64,000 bases of DNA from Psychromarinibacter sediminicola (GCF_029168335.1 NZ_JARGYC010000006.1:41813-105812), one strand, 5' to 3'. Counted from the stretch's first letter, positions 1 to 8,602 are shown. The notes: a model not told the origin generated them from the letters alone. Translations and numbers: made by a program.

Positions 1-530
1 CGGTGGCTGACGAGGCTGTCCGTCCCGAGATCGGCGAGATGCAGGACCTCGCCGCCGTCGGAGAAGGCGACACAATGCGCGTGCGGGCCCTCCTGGCGGG
101 CGGCATTCGGCCCGCGGCCCGTGCGCCGGAGATAGCGCGGCGGCTGCAACACGCCCGCCGCGACCGGGCAGATCGCGACATCGCCGGTCCAGTACTGGGC
201 AGAGGCCAGGCGCCGCTGCGCCGGGTCGAAGGCCAGATGGCAGGGGAGCTGACCGTCGAGCGGCATGTGCGACAGCGGGGTCAGCCCGCCATCGGCCGAG
301 ACGCGGAACGACACCACGGCGGGGCCGTGATCGGCGAAGACTTCGCGGCCCGCCATCAGGACAACGCCGCAGGGCGACAGGACCAGCGAGGAGGGGTTCA
401 CGCAGTCGGCAAGCAGGTCGGGCGGGCCGAACGCGCCGGTCCCGCCGTCGAAAGGGACGCGGTAGATCCCGGCGCCGTTGCCCGCCATGCCCGCGATGGG
501 ACGGGTATAGGTGCCGACGATCAGGTCCAT
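1..530 (-). CDS. Lactonase family protein (6-phosphogluconolactonase-like beta-propeller), partial
   Basis: The reading frame opens with ATG at 530 (MDLIVGTYTRP) and stays open to the window edge, giving about 176 residues without a stop, so the C-terminal half is missing. The beginning GTYT, the repeated D-G-G-x-T/L turns and the phrase HMPLDGQLPCHLAFDP resemble the seven-bladed lactonase family (Pgl, PF10282). It starts one base after the stop of the RraA-like gene, so it is the last visible member of the sialic-acid-type operon. A lactone hydrolase here would fit an oxidative sugar route in which the dehydrogenase makes a lactone. The family call rests on sequence pattern only; the substrate is inferred from context. 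Confidence 0.75.
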   Translation of the reverse strand, partial: MDLIVGTYTRPIAGMAGNGAGIYRVPFDGGTGAFGPPDLLADCVNPSSLVLSPCGVVLMAGREVFADHGPAVVSFRVSADGGLTPLSHMPLDGQLPCHLAFDPAQRRLASAQYWTGDVAICPVAAGVLQPPRYLRRTGRGPNAARQEGPHAHCVAFSDGGEVLHLADLGTDSLVSH

Positions 531-1223
531 TCACATGATCCCGAAGGTCTCGAACGCCTCGACCGTGCTCATCCCCTCCTGCAGCGCCTTGCGCACGGCG
601 CTTTCGCCGCGCACCTTGTCGAGCGCCGCCGCAACGACCTCGCGCTCGCGGTCCCGGGGCACGCAGAGCACGCCGTCGCAATCGCCGAAGACGATGTCGC
701 CCGGCTCGACCCGGACCCGCCCGATGGCGAGGGGCACGTTGTAGTCGAGCACCTTGCCGCGCGGCGCCTGATCCTGCGCATAGCAGCCGCGGGCGGCCAC
801 CGGCAGGCCCAGTTCGAGGATCTCGTTGCTGTCGCGCACGTAGCCGTCGAGCACCGCGCCCGCGGCCTTCAGGTGCAGCGCGCGGGTCGACATCAGGCCG
901 CCCCAGAGCGCGTAGTCCGGCGACGCGCCGGTGCAGATATAGACGTCGTCGGGTCCGAGGCTGTCGAGCGCCTCGAACATCAGCCCGAAGGGTTTGGCCA
1001 TCAGGGGGGTCCTGGCGCCGTCCGTCGCCTCGTCGAACACGTCCGCCTCCAGCACGGTCATCGCCCGCCCGGCGATGATCATCCGGCGGTCGAGAACCGC
1101 CAGGTAGGGTGGCAGGAACTGGTGGCGCAGCCCCATCCTGTCCATCACGTCGCCGATCACGGCCGAGAACAGCTCGGTCCGCATCAGCGCGAAAAGTTCG
1201 GTATCGGTGGTCCAGTCGGACAT
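531..1223 (-). CDS. RraA family protein / HMG-aldolase-like
   Basis: A 230-residue protein of the RraA fold. The family includes 4-hydroxy-4-methyl-2-oxoglutarate/4-carboxy-4-hydroxy-2-oxoadipate aldolases and the RNase E inhibitor RraA. The signature G-x-x-x-D-G-x-x-R-D is visible at about residues 122-131 (AVLDGYVRDSNEI), with Arg130 and Asp131 in the positions used for pyruvate and metal binding. Being inside a sugar-acid operon, it is more likely a class II pyruvate aldolase or oxaloacetate decarboxylase than an RNase regulator. It follows the dehydrogenase gene after 4 bases and is followed at once by the lactonase gene. The substrate cannot be read from the sequence. Confidence 0.85.
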   Translation of the reverse strand: MSDWTTDTELFALMRTELFSAVIGDVMDRMGLRHQFLPPYLAVLDRRMIIAGRAMTVLEADVFDEATDGARTPLMAKPFGLMFEALDSLGPDDVYICTGASPDYALWGGLMSTRALHLKAAGAVLDGYVRDSNEILELGLPVAARGCYAQDQAPRGKVLDYNVPLAIGRVRVEPGDIVFGDCDGVLCVPRDREREVVAAALDKVRGESAVRKALQEGMSTVEAFETFGIM

Positions 1224-1227
1224 GGTC

Positions 1228-2019
1228 TCAGCCCTTTCGCGGATCGTAGCGGACGAGGTTCAGCACATAGCCCCCGTCGATTTCGAGCGTGGTGCCGGTG
1301 ATGTAGCCGGCGTCGTCGGAGACGAGAAAGGCCGCGACCTTCGCGACATCCGCGGCGCGTCCGAGGCGGGACAGGGGAATCCAGTCCTCGAACCTGTGCT
1401 TGCCGAAGGCGGCGATCTCGGCGGCGTTCGCGTCGGTCTCGATGGCGCCCGGGGCGATGCCGAGCACGCGGATGCCGTGTTCGGCCCATTCCAGGGCCAG
1501 GGCCTTGCCGAGCATGCGCAGCCCCGCCTTGCTGACGGCGTAGTGCGTCAGGCCGAGGCGGGAGACCGACTCGTGGATCGACGAGGTGAACAGGATCACG
1601 CCGCCCCGGCCGTCGGCCACCATCCGGCGGGCGGCGGCGCGAGCGCAGACGAAGCCGCCGCGCAGATTGGTGTTCATCACCCGGTCCCACTCGGCGAGGT
1701 CGAGGTCCATGGCGGCGACGGTGCTTTCCACGCCCGCGTTGTGGATCAGGATGTCGAGGCCGCCGAGCCGGTCGGCACCGGTCCGGATCAGTCGTTCGGC
1801 CTGGTCGGGGACCGAGATGTCGGCGCGGATCGCATGGGCCGTGCCGGCGCCGGCGGCCGCGTCGAGGCGCGCCGTCAGCGCCTCGGCGGCCGGCATTTCG
1901 GCCGGGTCGTGCGTGTTGATCACCACCCGGGCGCCTTCGGCCACCAGTTCCTGCGCGATCCCGGCGCCGATGCCGCGCGACGATCCGGTGATAATGGCGC
2001 GTTTGCCGGGCAGTCTCAT
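1228..2019 (-). CDS. SDR family NAD(P)-dependent oxidoreductase
   Basis: A 263-residue classical short-chain dehydrogenase. The cofactor motif TGSSRGIG is at 11-18, HNAG at 93-96, a catalytic Ser near 147, and Tyr160-x3-Lys164 in YAVSK. It ends with the usual GTTLEIDGGY segment. The ATG at 2019 overlaps the stop of the mannonate-dehydratase homologue in ATGA, so the two are translationally coupled; upstream extension is not needed because the N-terminus MRLPGKRAIITG is canonical. An SDR enzyme, N-acylmannosamine 1-dehydrogenase (EC 1.1.1.233), is known to oxidise N-acylmannosamines to lactones. That activity would fit the neighbouring NanA and lactonase genes, but this is inference. Confidence 0.9.
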   Translation of the reverse strand: MRLPGKRAIITGSSRGIGAGIAQELVAEGARVVINTHDPAEMPAAEALTARLDAAAGAGTAHAIRADISVPDQAERLIRTGADRLGGLDILIHNAGVESTVAAMDLDLAEWDRVMNTNLRGGFVCARAAARRMVADGRGGVILFTSSIHESVSRLGLTHYAVSKAGLRMLGKALALEWAEHGIRVLGIAPGAIETDANAAEIAAFGKHRFEDWIPLSRLGRAADVAKVAAFLVSDDAGYITGTTLEIDGGYVLNLVRYDPRKG

Positions 2020-3083
2020 GCGGGCCGGCCCAGCCGGTCGATCTCTGCCCGCATGTAGCCGAGCGCGAAGGCCATCCCCGCGTGCCAGGGCGCGTCGCAG
2101 GTGACCTGCGGGGTGTGGTCGGGGATCACCGTGCCGTCGAAGCCGTTGCGGTTCAGGATCGACAGGATCCTGGGGATGTCGACGTCGCCCTCGTCGATGA
2201 AGACCTCGTGATACTCCGGCACCTTGCCGCGGACGTTGCGCAGGTGGACATAGCCCACGCGGCCGTCGCGGCTCCAGCGGTCGACATCGGCGTAGATGTC
2301 GCCTTCGGACATCTCCGAGAGCGAGCCGATGCACAGTTCGGCGCGGTTCGCGCGGGACGGGTTGTCGGCAAACATCTTGTCGTAGAACCGCGGCTGCCAG
2401 ACCAGCCGCGCGTGCCCGCGCATCGTCGGCATCGGGGGATCGTCGGGGTGGGCCGCCAGCTGCACACCCGCCGCCTCCGCGACGGGAAGGATCGCGTCGT
2501 GGAAGGCGTGCAGGTTGGCCCAGAGCGTCTCGTGGTCGACGGGCGGTATCGTGCCCTCCGGCGCCTCCGGGTCGTAGACCATGTTCCAGATCATCCCGTT
2601 CGGGATCGGGTCCAGGCCCAGGGCATCGGACTCGACGAAGCCGACGCTGGTGGCCCCGCCCCGGGCGAAGGCCCCCGCGCTCCATCCCGCGACGCCGGCG
2701 ATGGAGAAGTTGTAGCCCATGACCGGGATGCCGACGGCGCCCATGTTGCGGATGATCTGCGCGATGAAATCGAGCTGCGCGTCGCGGCGCGGCCCGCCGA
2801 GCGGCACGTCGTACCAGAGGCCGGGATCGAAGTTCTCGATCGCGGCGAATTCCAGGCCGGCGGCGTTCATCTCGGATTTGAGCCGGGCCAGGGTGTCGCG
2901 CGACCAGACCGATCTGTCGCCCCGGGTGACGCCCCAGCCCATCGCGGTCTGTCCGGGGAGCCGGGGGCCGTCGGCGAAGTAGTCGGTCAGGTGCGCCACG
3001 ATGTGGGTCGCGCCGCATTGCCGGGCGAACGCGTAGTTCTCCGCCGTCAGCATGTGCTTGTAGAGGCCGAGGCCGAGTTTCAT
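2016..3083 (-). CDS. uxuA: Mannonate dehydratase family protein (UxuA-like)
   Basis: A 355-residue TIM-barrel protein of the UxuA family, somewhat shorter than E. coli UxuA (about 394 residues). Family features include the N-terminal KLGLGLYKHMLTAEN, ENFDPGLWYD near 83-92 and the metal-site motif HPDDPP at about 212-217. UxuA removes water from D-mannonate to give 2-keto-3-deoxygluconate. In this operon the natural substrate could instead be a mannonate-like acid, for example N-acetylmannosaminate derived from N-acetylmannosamine; that is inference. Its stop overlaps the SDR start. A 72-base gap separates it from the upstream aldolase gene. Confidence 0.88.
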   Translation of the reverse strand: MKLGLGLYKHMLTAENYAFARQCGATHIVAHLTDYFADGPRLPGQTAMGWGVTRGDRSVWSRDTLARLKSEMNAAGLEFAAIENFDPGLWYDVPLGGPRRDAQLDFIAQIIRNMGAVGIPVMGYNFSIAGVAGWSAGAFARGGATSVGFVESDALGLDPIPNGMIWNMVYDPEAPEGTIPPVDHETLWANLHAFHDAILPVAEAAGVQLAAHPDDPPMPTMRGHARLVWQPRFYDKMFADNPSRANRAELCIGSLSEMSEGDIYADVDRWSRDGRVGYVHLRNVRGKVPEYHEVFIDEGDVDIPRILSILNRNGFDGTVIPDHTPQVTCDAPWHAGMAFALGYMRAEIDRLGRPA

Positions 3084-3155
3084 GTCCTACCCTTTCCTTC
3101 TACGCCGGCATTCGGTGTCCGCTGTCGCCCGCCGGGCCGAAAGGCGCCGCGCGGT

Positions 3156-4091
3156 TCAGGCCACATCGGCGAGCACCGTCTGAACGAGCGCCCGGGCGTC
3201 CGGCATGGCCCGGTCGATGGCGTCCTGCGGGCAGGCGAGATGCGGCCAGAGCATGTACCGCCCGACCGGCGCCCAGCCGCCTAGCACCGCCAACATCTTG
3301 TCGAGCGCCGCGTTGGACACGCCGCATTGCGTGACGAGGGGGACGACGTATCTGTCCAGGAACGCGCGGACACGGGCCTCGTGTTCGACGGCCCGCGCCG
3401 GAGCGCTTTCCGCGAGGGTCCAGATCCGACCGGCGGCGCGCGGCGACAGGCAGGCGACGTTGGAATAGGCGCCGTCCGCGCCGAGGGGGCGTCCGAACGC
3501 CACCGTGTGCCCCGGCACGAAGACCGAGAAATCGGGGAGGCGCTCGCGACGGTCCTTATACCAGTCCGCATCTCCGCCGGGAAGCTTCGCGCCGACGATA
3601 CCCGGCGCGATCCGGCGCAGCTCGGCGATCTCCGACAGGGAAAGCCGGATCTTCGCATGGGGCGGGTTGTAGAGGATCAGGGACAGCCCGTCGGCCGCCT
3701 CCTGCATGCCCTCCGCGAAGCGCGCCAGCTCCGCCATCGAATGCGGCCACCAGTCCGGCAGGATGAACTGCGCGCCCGAGGCGCCGACGGTGCGGATGCG
3801 CGCCAGCCGGTCCCGCGACACCCGCGGGTTGGGGTGGCTGACGCCGATCTGGAACGGCATCTTCGCGTCGACGGCCCGGCGCGCGACGAGTTCCGTCACC
3901 CGATCGAACTCCGCCTCGGTCTGGAGGTGGAATTCGCCCGCCGTCCCGTTCGTGTAGATCCCCGCGACCCCGCTGTCGCAGAGCAGCCGGACCTCCTCGT
4001 CGAGCGCGTCGCAGTCGATCTCGCCCGCCGCCGTGACCGGCAGCAGGACCGTCCCCCAGATGCCGGTCGGACGCTCCGGCCCCGCGCTCAC
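3156..4091 (-). CDS. Dihydrodipicolinate synthase/KDG-aldolase superfamily protein
   Basis: A 311-residue pyruvate-dependent aldolase of the DapA/NanA superfamily. The GxxGE-type motif TNGTAGEF is at 47-54, the catalytic Tyr141 sits in YNPP, and the Schiff-base Lys169 in VGAKLPGGD. The start is taken as GTG at 4091, overlapping the stop of nanA in GTGA; longer frames exist upstream but the extra residues look like out-of-frame nanA sequence. It clearly differs from its nanA neighbour (YNPPHAK versus YNFPAIS), so it is not a recent copy. A second aldolase suggests a second C-C cleavage later in the same pathway, such as cleavage of a 2-keto-3-deoxy sugar acid. Confidence 0.88.
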   Translation of the reverse strand: MSAGPERPTGIWGTVLLPVTAAGEIDCDALDEEVRLLCDSGVAGIYTNGTAGEFHLQTEAEFDRVTELVARRAVDAKMPFQIGVSHPNPRVSRDRLARIRTVGASGAQFILPDWWPHSMAELARFAEGMQEAADGLSLILYNPPHAKIRLSLSEIAELRRIAPGIVGAKLPGGDADWYKDRRERLPDFSVFVPGHTVAFGRPLGADGAYSNVACLSPRAAGRIWTLAESAPARAVEHEARVRAFLDRYVVPLVTQCGVSNAALDKMLAVLGGWAPVGRYMLWPHLACPQDAIDRAMPDARALVQTVLADVA

Positions 4092-4975
4092 CCCTCGGCC
4101 CTCCAGTCGAGGAGTGGGCGGATCGCCGCGGCCAGCACCTCGCGGTCGCCTTGCACCAGTTTCCGGAACGGCCGGCGGCACTGGCCGATCCCGACGCCCA
4201 TCAGCTCCAGGATCGCCTTGGCGCCGGGCATCACCCCGACCCTGATCAGACCGTCGATGGCCGTGTTCGCGATGCGCTGAAGCCGGCGTGCCTCGTCCAT
4301 CCGGTCCGCCCGGATCTCGGAGGCGAGCCGCATGAAGAGATCGCCCATGAAGTTGTAGGTCGTCCCGATCCCGCCCTGCGCGCCGCTGGCCATGCCGGCG
4401 ACGAACATCTCGTCATAGCCGTTATAGACCACGGTTTCGGGGAACGCGGTGCGGATCCGTTCGAGCTGATACATGTCCGACGAGGTGTGCTTGAGCCCGG
4501 CGATGTTCGGATGCGAGAGCAGAAGCTTGAACTCGTCCATGGTGAACGCGGCCGAGATCGCCGGGAAATTGTAGATCACCAGCGGCAGCGCGGCGGCGTC
4601 GGCGATCTCGCAATAGTGGGCGATCACCTCGGACCGGGAGAACGGGTAGTAGAAGGGCGAGATTGCCGACACCGCGGCATAGCCGGACTCTGCCGCGGTC
4701 TCGGCCAGGGCCAGGACATCCGCCGTCGAGGCGGCGCCGACATGGGCGATCAGCTCGAACCTGCCGCCCGCGGCCTCGGACACGGCCGTCAGGTAGTCCG
4801 CCCGTTCGGTGCGCGACTGAAGCATCGCCTCCCCGGAACTGCCCCCCACATACAGCCCGTCCACGCCATGTTCCTGCTGGAGGTCGATCAGGCGCAGGGC
4901 CGCGTCAACGTCGATCGACTCGTCCGCGGCGAAGGGCGTCAGGAGCGAGGTATATATGCCGGGTCTGAGTGCCAT
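4088..4975 (-). CDS. nanA: N-acetylneuraminate lyase (NanA-like)
   Basis: A 295-residue aldolase that matches N-acetylneuraminate lyase better than dihydrodipicolinate synthase. Signs are YVGGSSGEA at 42-50, catalytic Tyr135 in IYNFP, Schiff-base Lys162 in GLKHTS, and NGYDEMFVAGMASGAQGGIG near 185-204, a stretch typical of NanA. The enzyme splits sialic acid into N-acetylmannosamine and pyruvate. It lies directly behind a TRAP transporter of the sialic-acid type and in the same operon as a NanR-like repressor, which strengthens the call. The stop overlaps the next aldolase start by four bases. Confidence 0.85.
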   Translation of the reverse strand: MALRPGIYTSLLTPFAADESIDVDAALRLIDLQQEHGVDGLYVGGSSGEAMLQSRTERADYLTAVSEAAGGRFELIAHVGAASTADVLALAETAAESGYAAVSAISPFYYPFSRSEVIAHYCEIADAAALPLVIYNFPAISAAFTMDEFKLLLSHPNIAGLKHTSSDMYQLERIRTAFPETVVYNGYDEMFVAGMASGAQGGIGTTYNFMGDLFMRLASEIRADRMDEARRLQRIANTAIDGLIRVGVMPGAKAILELMGVGIGQCRRPFRKLVQGDREVLAAAIRPLLDWRAEG

Positions 4976-4998
4976 GATCGCTTTCCGTTATGCCCGGC

Positions 4999-6267
4999 TC
5001 ACATCAGCGTTCGCGGCAGATACGTGACCAGGGAGGGGAAGAAGATGAGCAGGAGGAGAACGACGAACAGCGGCAACAGGAACGGCAGAACGCCGATCGC
5101 CAGATCCCGGAAGGGGATCCGCGCCACCGACGACACGACGAACAGCGCGACCCCCATCGGCGGGGTCAGGATGCCGACCATGAGATTGAAGACCACCACG
5201 ATCCCGAAATGGATCGGGTCGATGCCATAGCTTCGGGCCGCCGGCACCAGCACCGGAACGATCAGGAGCAGGATCGCGAGCGTATCGACGAATGTCCCAA
5301 GCAGGATCAGCATCAGGCTTACGATCAGCAGGAAGGCCACGGGGCTTTCCGAGAACGACAGGAAGAACTGCGCGAATTCCTGCGGCACCTGCTCGCGCGC
5401 CATGATGTAGCCGAACAGCGAGACCCCCATGATCAAGAGGCCGACGGCCGAGGTGTAGATCACGGTGTCGCGCATCGCCTCGGCCAGCTTGGCCAGCGTC
5501 AGTTCACCATAGACCACGAAGCCGAGAAACAGCGCGTAGCTCGCCGCGACCACCGCCGCCTCGGTGGGCGAGAAGATGCCGCCGAAGATGCCGCCGATGA
5601 TGATGAACGGCGTCATCAGCGGAACGAGCGCGCGCAGGAAGACCTTGCCGATCTGCCGCAGGGGCGGCCGCGGCTCTTTCGGATACCCCCGGCGCCGGGC
5701 GATGATATACACCGTCACCATCAGCGTCAGGGCGCAGATCAGGCCGGGCACGATACCGCCCAGGAACAGGCCGCCGATCGAGGTGCTGGCGATGACCCCG
5801 TAGATCACCAGCGGGATGGAGGGCGGAACCAGCGGGCCGATGATCGCCGAGGCGGCGGTCAGGGAACCCGCGAACCGGTCGTCGTAGCCGGCATCCCGCA
5901 TCGCCTTGATCTCCAGCTGGCCCAGCCCCGCCGCATCGGCGACCGCCGAGCCGGACATGCCCGAGAACAGCAGGCTCGCCAGGACGTTGACGTGGCCCAG
6001 CCCGCCGGTGATGTGCCCGACGAGCGACTTGGCGAAGTCGAATATCCGCTCGGTGACGCCGGAGATGTTCATCAGCTGCGCGGTGAGGATGAAGAACGGC
6101 ACCGCGAGCAGCGGGAAGGAGTTCAGCCCCGCGACCATGCGCTGCGCCGCGAAGTTGATCCCCATGCCGTTCACCAGCATGTAGATCACCGAGGCGACGA
6201 TCAGCGTGAAGGCGACCGGCATTCCGGCCAGCAGCAGGGCGAACCAGCCTGCGAAGAGCGTCGGCAT
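4999..6267 (-). CDS. TRAP transporter large permease (DctM/SiaM family)
   Basis: A 422-residue, strongly hydrophobic membrane protein with about a dozen predicted helices, the usual size for the large TRAP subunit. Family segments such as ASLLFSGMSGSAVADAAG, IGPLVPPSIPLVIYG and GTFVDTLAILLLIVPVLVP are present. The start is the ATG at 6267, whose A is also the last base of the small-subunit stop (TGATG); longer frames upstream are low-complexity Arg-rich read-through. With the Q and P subunits it forms a sodium-driven high-affinity importer for an organic acid. The linked genes suggest sialic acid or a related sugar acid. Confidence 0.93.
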   Translation of the reverse strand: MPTLFAGWFALLLAGMPVAFTLIVASVIYMLVNGMGINFAAQRMVAGLNSFPLLAVPFFILTAQLMNISGVTERIFDFAKSLVGHITGGLGHVNVLASLLFSGMSGSAVADAAGLGQLEIKAMRDAGYDDRFAGSLTAASAIIGPLVPPSIPLVIYGVIASTSIGGLFLGGIVPGLICALTLMVTVYIIARRRGYPKEPRPPLRQIGKVFLRALVPLMTPFIIIGGIFGGIFSPTEAAVVAASYALFLGFVVYGELTLAKLAEAMRDTVIYTSAVGLLIMGVSLFGYIMAREQVPQEFAQFFLSFSESPVAFLLIVSLMLILLGTFVDTLAILLLIVPVLVPAARSYGIDPIHFGIVVVFNLMVGILTPPMGVALFVVSSVARIPFRDLAIGVLPFLLPLFVVLLLLIFFPSLVTYLPRTLM

Positions 6268-6773
6268 CAGGCGGCCTCGCCGGTGTCTTCGACCTCGCCG
6301 CGGATCAGCGCGACGACGTCCTGGGTGAAAATGAAGGCGACGCGCAGGGCCATCAGCACGGCACCGACGGGCAGCGCGCCGTACAGCAGCGACTCCGGCA
6401 CGCGCAGGGCCACGGACATCACGCTGTGGGCCCGCATCGTGCCGAGCGTCCCGTACCACGCCAGCACCGCGAGGCAGCCGAAGATCGCGACGTGAAACAC
6501 CAGCTGCAGCGCCAGGCGCAGGCGGACCGGCAGGAGCATGTAGAAGACGTCCATGGTGATATGCGACCTCGACCGGACCACGTCGGCACTGCCGATGGCG
6601 ACCATCCAGACATAGAGATACCGCGCGGCCTCCTCGGTCCAGAACAGCGGGTCGCGCAGGACGAAGCGGGTGATGATCTGAAGCGCGATCGACAGGAACA
6701 CCAGGGCCAGAAGAAGCATGCCCATCGTCTGTTCCGCGCGCAGGATCCTATGTGCGATCCCGTTCATGGACAT
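6267..6773 (-). CDS. TRAP transporter small permease (DctQ/SiaQ family)
   Basis: A 168-residue inner-membrane protein with four hydrophobic segments. The DctQ signature FWTEEAARYLYVWM lies at about 44-57 and is followed by the conserved stretch SRSHITMDVF. It pairs with the large permease gene, sharing one base with its start, and follows the binding-protein gene after 78 bases. Its role is to couple the periplasmic binding protein to the transport subunit. Confidence 0.92.
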   Translation of the reverse strand: MSMNGIAHRILRAEQTMGMLLLALVFLSIALQIITRFVLRDPLFWTEEAARYLYVWMVAIGSADVVRSRSHITMDVFYMLLPVRLRLALQLVFHVAIFGCLAVLAWYGTLGTMRAHSVMSVALRVPESLLYGALPVGAVLMALRVAFIFTQDVVALIRGEVEDTGEAA

Positions 6774-6851
6774 GGCTCTGACGTCGTCCCGGAAGCTGCT
6801 CGGTGCCGATCGGCGGTTCGGCGCCCGCCGGGTGCGGCGGGCGCCTTCGGG

Positions 6852-7826
6852 TCAGTCACCGGCAAGCCCGGTCAGGGAGGCGACCGTGCCGTCGCCGAAG
6901 CGCTCGTCGAGGTCGGCATAGACTGACGCCATCAGTTCGCTCAGGGCCGCGCGATCCGGCTCTGTCACGGTGGCGCCCTCGGCCTCGAAGTCGGCGATGA
7001 GGCTCGCCTCGCGCTCGCGGACGACCCGGTCGTTCACGTCGCCACCGGCTTCGAAGGCCGCCGTCACCAGCGCCTTGTCCTCTTCGCTGAGCGTGTCCCA
7101 GGTCGCCGCCGAGGCGATGATGGCCTGATCCTGCACGAGGTGTCCGGTCAGGGCGAGATGCGACTGCACCTCCATGAACCCCATCGAGTCGATGGTCGGC
7201 AGCGGGTTCTCCTGCCCGTCGACCTGGTTGGTCTGCAGCGCCAGGTAGACCTCGGCGAAGGCCACCGGCGTCGGGCTGGCCCCCATCGCCCGCGCCCATG
7301 ACAAGAGCGGCGCAGAGTTCGGAACCCGCAGGCGCATCCCGTCGAAGTCCGCGGCACTCTCGATCGCCGCGTTCGACGTGGTGTGGCGCGTCCCGAAATA
7401 CCAGTCGTCGATGATCAGCAGCCCGTGCTCGCTGCGAAGCTCGTCCTGGATGCTCTGCCCCCAGTCGGAGGCGATCATCGCCTGCAGGTGCTCGAAGTCC
7501 TGTGCGACATAGGGCGTATCCGCGACAATGGCGCGTTCGACCCAGGGGTTCATGCCGCCGAAGGGGTTCAGCGTGAAGTCCAGCTCGCCGAGCTTCAGCT
7601 GTTCCATCATCTCGGTGAAGTTGCCGAGCTGCGAGTTGGGGAAGATCTCCAGCGTGATGCGCCCGTCCGAGCTTTCTTCCAGCACGCGCGCGGCCTCGAC
7701 CACGCCCTGGTGCTGAGGGTCGCCTTCGGTCCCCTGCATGCCGAGCCTGAGCGTTATCTGATCCTGCGCCAGGACCGGCATGGCGAGGCCGATGGCCAAC
7801 ACCCCTCCGAGTGCAAAATGTTTCAT
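6852..7826 (-). CDS. TRAP transporter substrate-binding protein (DctP/SiaP family)
   Basis: A 324-residue periplasmic binding protein. A signal peptide is visible at 1-20 with cleavage after VLA before QDQITLRLG. Family hallmarks are NPWVERAIVADTPY, the Arg of RLRVPNS that grips the carboxylate of the ligand in this family, and FAEVYLALQTNQVDGQENP. The ATG overlaps the NanR stop in ATGA, so repressor and transporter are co-transcribed. Similarity in pattern to SiaP plus the NanR and NanA neighbours points to a sialic-acid-like ligand. The exact ligand is inferred. Confidence 0.92.
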   Translation of the reverse strand: MKHFALGGVLAIGLAMPVLAQDQITLRLGMQGTEGDPQHQGVVEAARVLEESSDGRITLEIFPNSQLGNFTEMMEQLKLGELDFTLNPFGGMNPWVERAIVADTPYVAQDFEHLQAMIASDWGQSIQDELRSEHGLLIIDDWYFGTRHTTSNAAIESAADFDGMRLRVPNSAPLLSWARAMGASPTPVAFAEVYLALQTNQVDGQENPLPTIDSMGFMEVQSHLALTGHLVQDQAIIASAATWDTLSEEDKALVTAAFEAGGDVNDRVVREREASLIADFEAEGATVTEPDRAALSELMASVYADLDERFGDGTVASLTGLAGD

Positions 7827-8533
7827 GTCGTCTCCTCCTGTTGGGTAGTCCTTTTCTGATTGAACCGCCGCTGCGCATGTTCCAGGTGATCGCGCATCGC
7901 ATCCGCGGCGGCTTCGGGCTCGCGGCGGCGTATCGCATCGACGATCCTCTGATGCCCCGCGAAGGACTGCCGATTGCCCTGCTCTGCCGCGGACGGCAGG
8001 GTGCGCCGGTTGATCATCCAGTCGACGATCGCCTCGTGCATCGCCACGAAAATCGGATTGCCGGGTATCTCCGTCAGCACCCGGTGGAATGCGACATCGG
8101 TGATGGCGAAGGCCCTGGCGCGCGGAATTGCGCGTTCGTTATCCTCCAGCGCGGCTTCCAGGGCGGCGATCTGGTCCGGCGTGGCGTGGCGCGCCGCGTG
8201 ATGCGCGACGCTGACCTCGAGGAACTCGCGGGCCTGTTCGAAATGCTCCACCCCGCTGGGCTGGTCGAGCAGGAGGTTCGCGGTGCCGGCGAGCGCCGAC
8301 ATCATGTCCCGCATCGTCGGGCGCGTGACGCGCGGACGTTCGCCGGTGTGAATCCGGACGAGCCCCATGCGTTCGAGAGAGAACAGGGCCTCGCGGATCG
8401 ACGGCCGCCCGACATCGAAGAGTTCCATCAGGTCGCGTTCCGACGGCAGGTGGCTGCCCTCGGGATAGATCTCGTCCCGGATCATCTCTTCCAGCCTGAG
8501 CCGGACATCGTCTGACAACTTCCGCCGCTTCAT
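7823..8533 (-). CDS. nanR: GntR/FadR-subfamily repressor, NanR-like
   Basis: A 236-residue regulator with an N-terminal winged helix (about 8-75; LPSERDLMELFDVGRPSIRE) and a C-terminal FCD ligand domain. Several phrases agree closely with E. coli NanR as I recall it: NVGRPS-like DVGRPSIREAL, the GERPRV segment, FHRVLTEIPGNPIFVAMH and HQRIVDAIRRREPEAA. The start at 8533 (MKRRKLSDD) is preferred over ATG at 8560 because the latter has no ribosome site and lies against the operator. NanR represses sialic-acid genes and is released by N-acetylneuraminate. GGTATA repeats just upstream support autoregulation. Confidence 0.87.
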   Translation of the reverse strand: MKRRKLSDDVRLRLEEMIRDEIYPEGSHLPSERDLMELFDVGRPSIREALFSLERMGLVRIHTGERPRVTRPTMRDMMSALAGTANLLLDQPSGVEHFEQAREFLEVSVAHHAARHATPDQIAALEAALEDNERAIPRARAFAITDVAFHRVLTEIPGNPIFVAMHEAIVDWMINRRTLPSAAEQGNRQSFAGHQRIVDAIRRREPEAAADAMRDHLEHAQRRFNQKRTTQQEETT

Positions 8534-8563
8534 ATCCGTCCGAATTCCCGATCTGCGCATTTA

Positions 8564-8602
8564 GGTATTAAGGTGTTATACCAGTTGTTAAGGTATTATA
8601 CC
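8564..8602 (-). promoter_or_regulatory. NanR-type operator array (GGTATA repeats) over the operon promoter
   Basis: On the minus strand two GGTATA elements (8597-8602 and 8577-8582) lie exactly 20 bases apart, each facing an imperfect inverted half (GGTATT at 8592-8597, GGTGTT at 8572-8577); a further GGTATT is at 8564-8569. GGTATA repeats are the established NanR site in E. coli. A TATAAT hexamer is embedded in the first palindrome and a TTGACA lies just upstream, so bound repressor would block the promoter. The site is 31-70 bases ahead of the preferred nanR start. Confidence 0.75.

Noticed and set aside
3156..4181. A longer version of the second aldolase starting at 4181
   Set aside because: The additional N-terminal 30 residues are out-of-frame nanA text; the GTG at 4091 fits family length and the GTGA overlap.
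4990..6495. A plus-strand frame rich in Gln, Arg, Asp and His opposite the TRAP permease
   Set aside because: This composition is what hydrophobic membrane codons give on the reverse strand.
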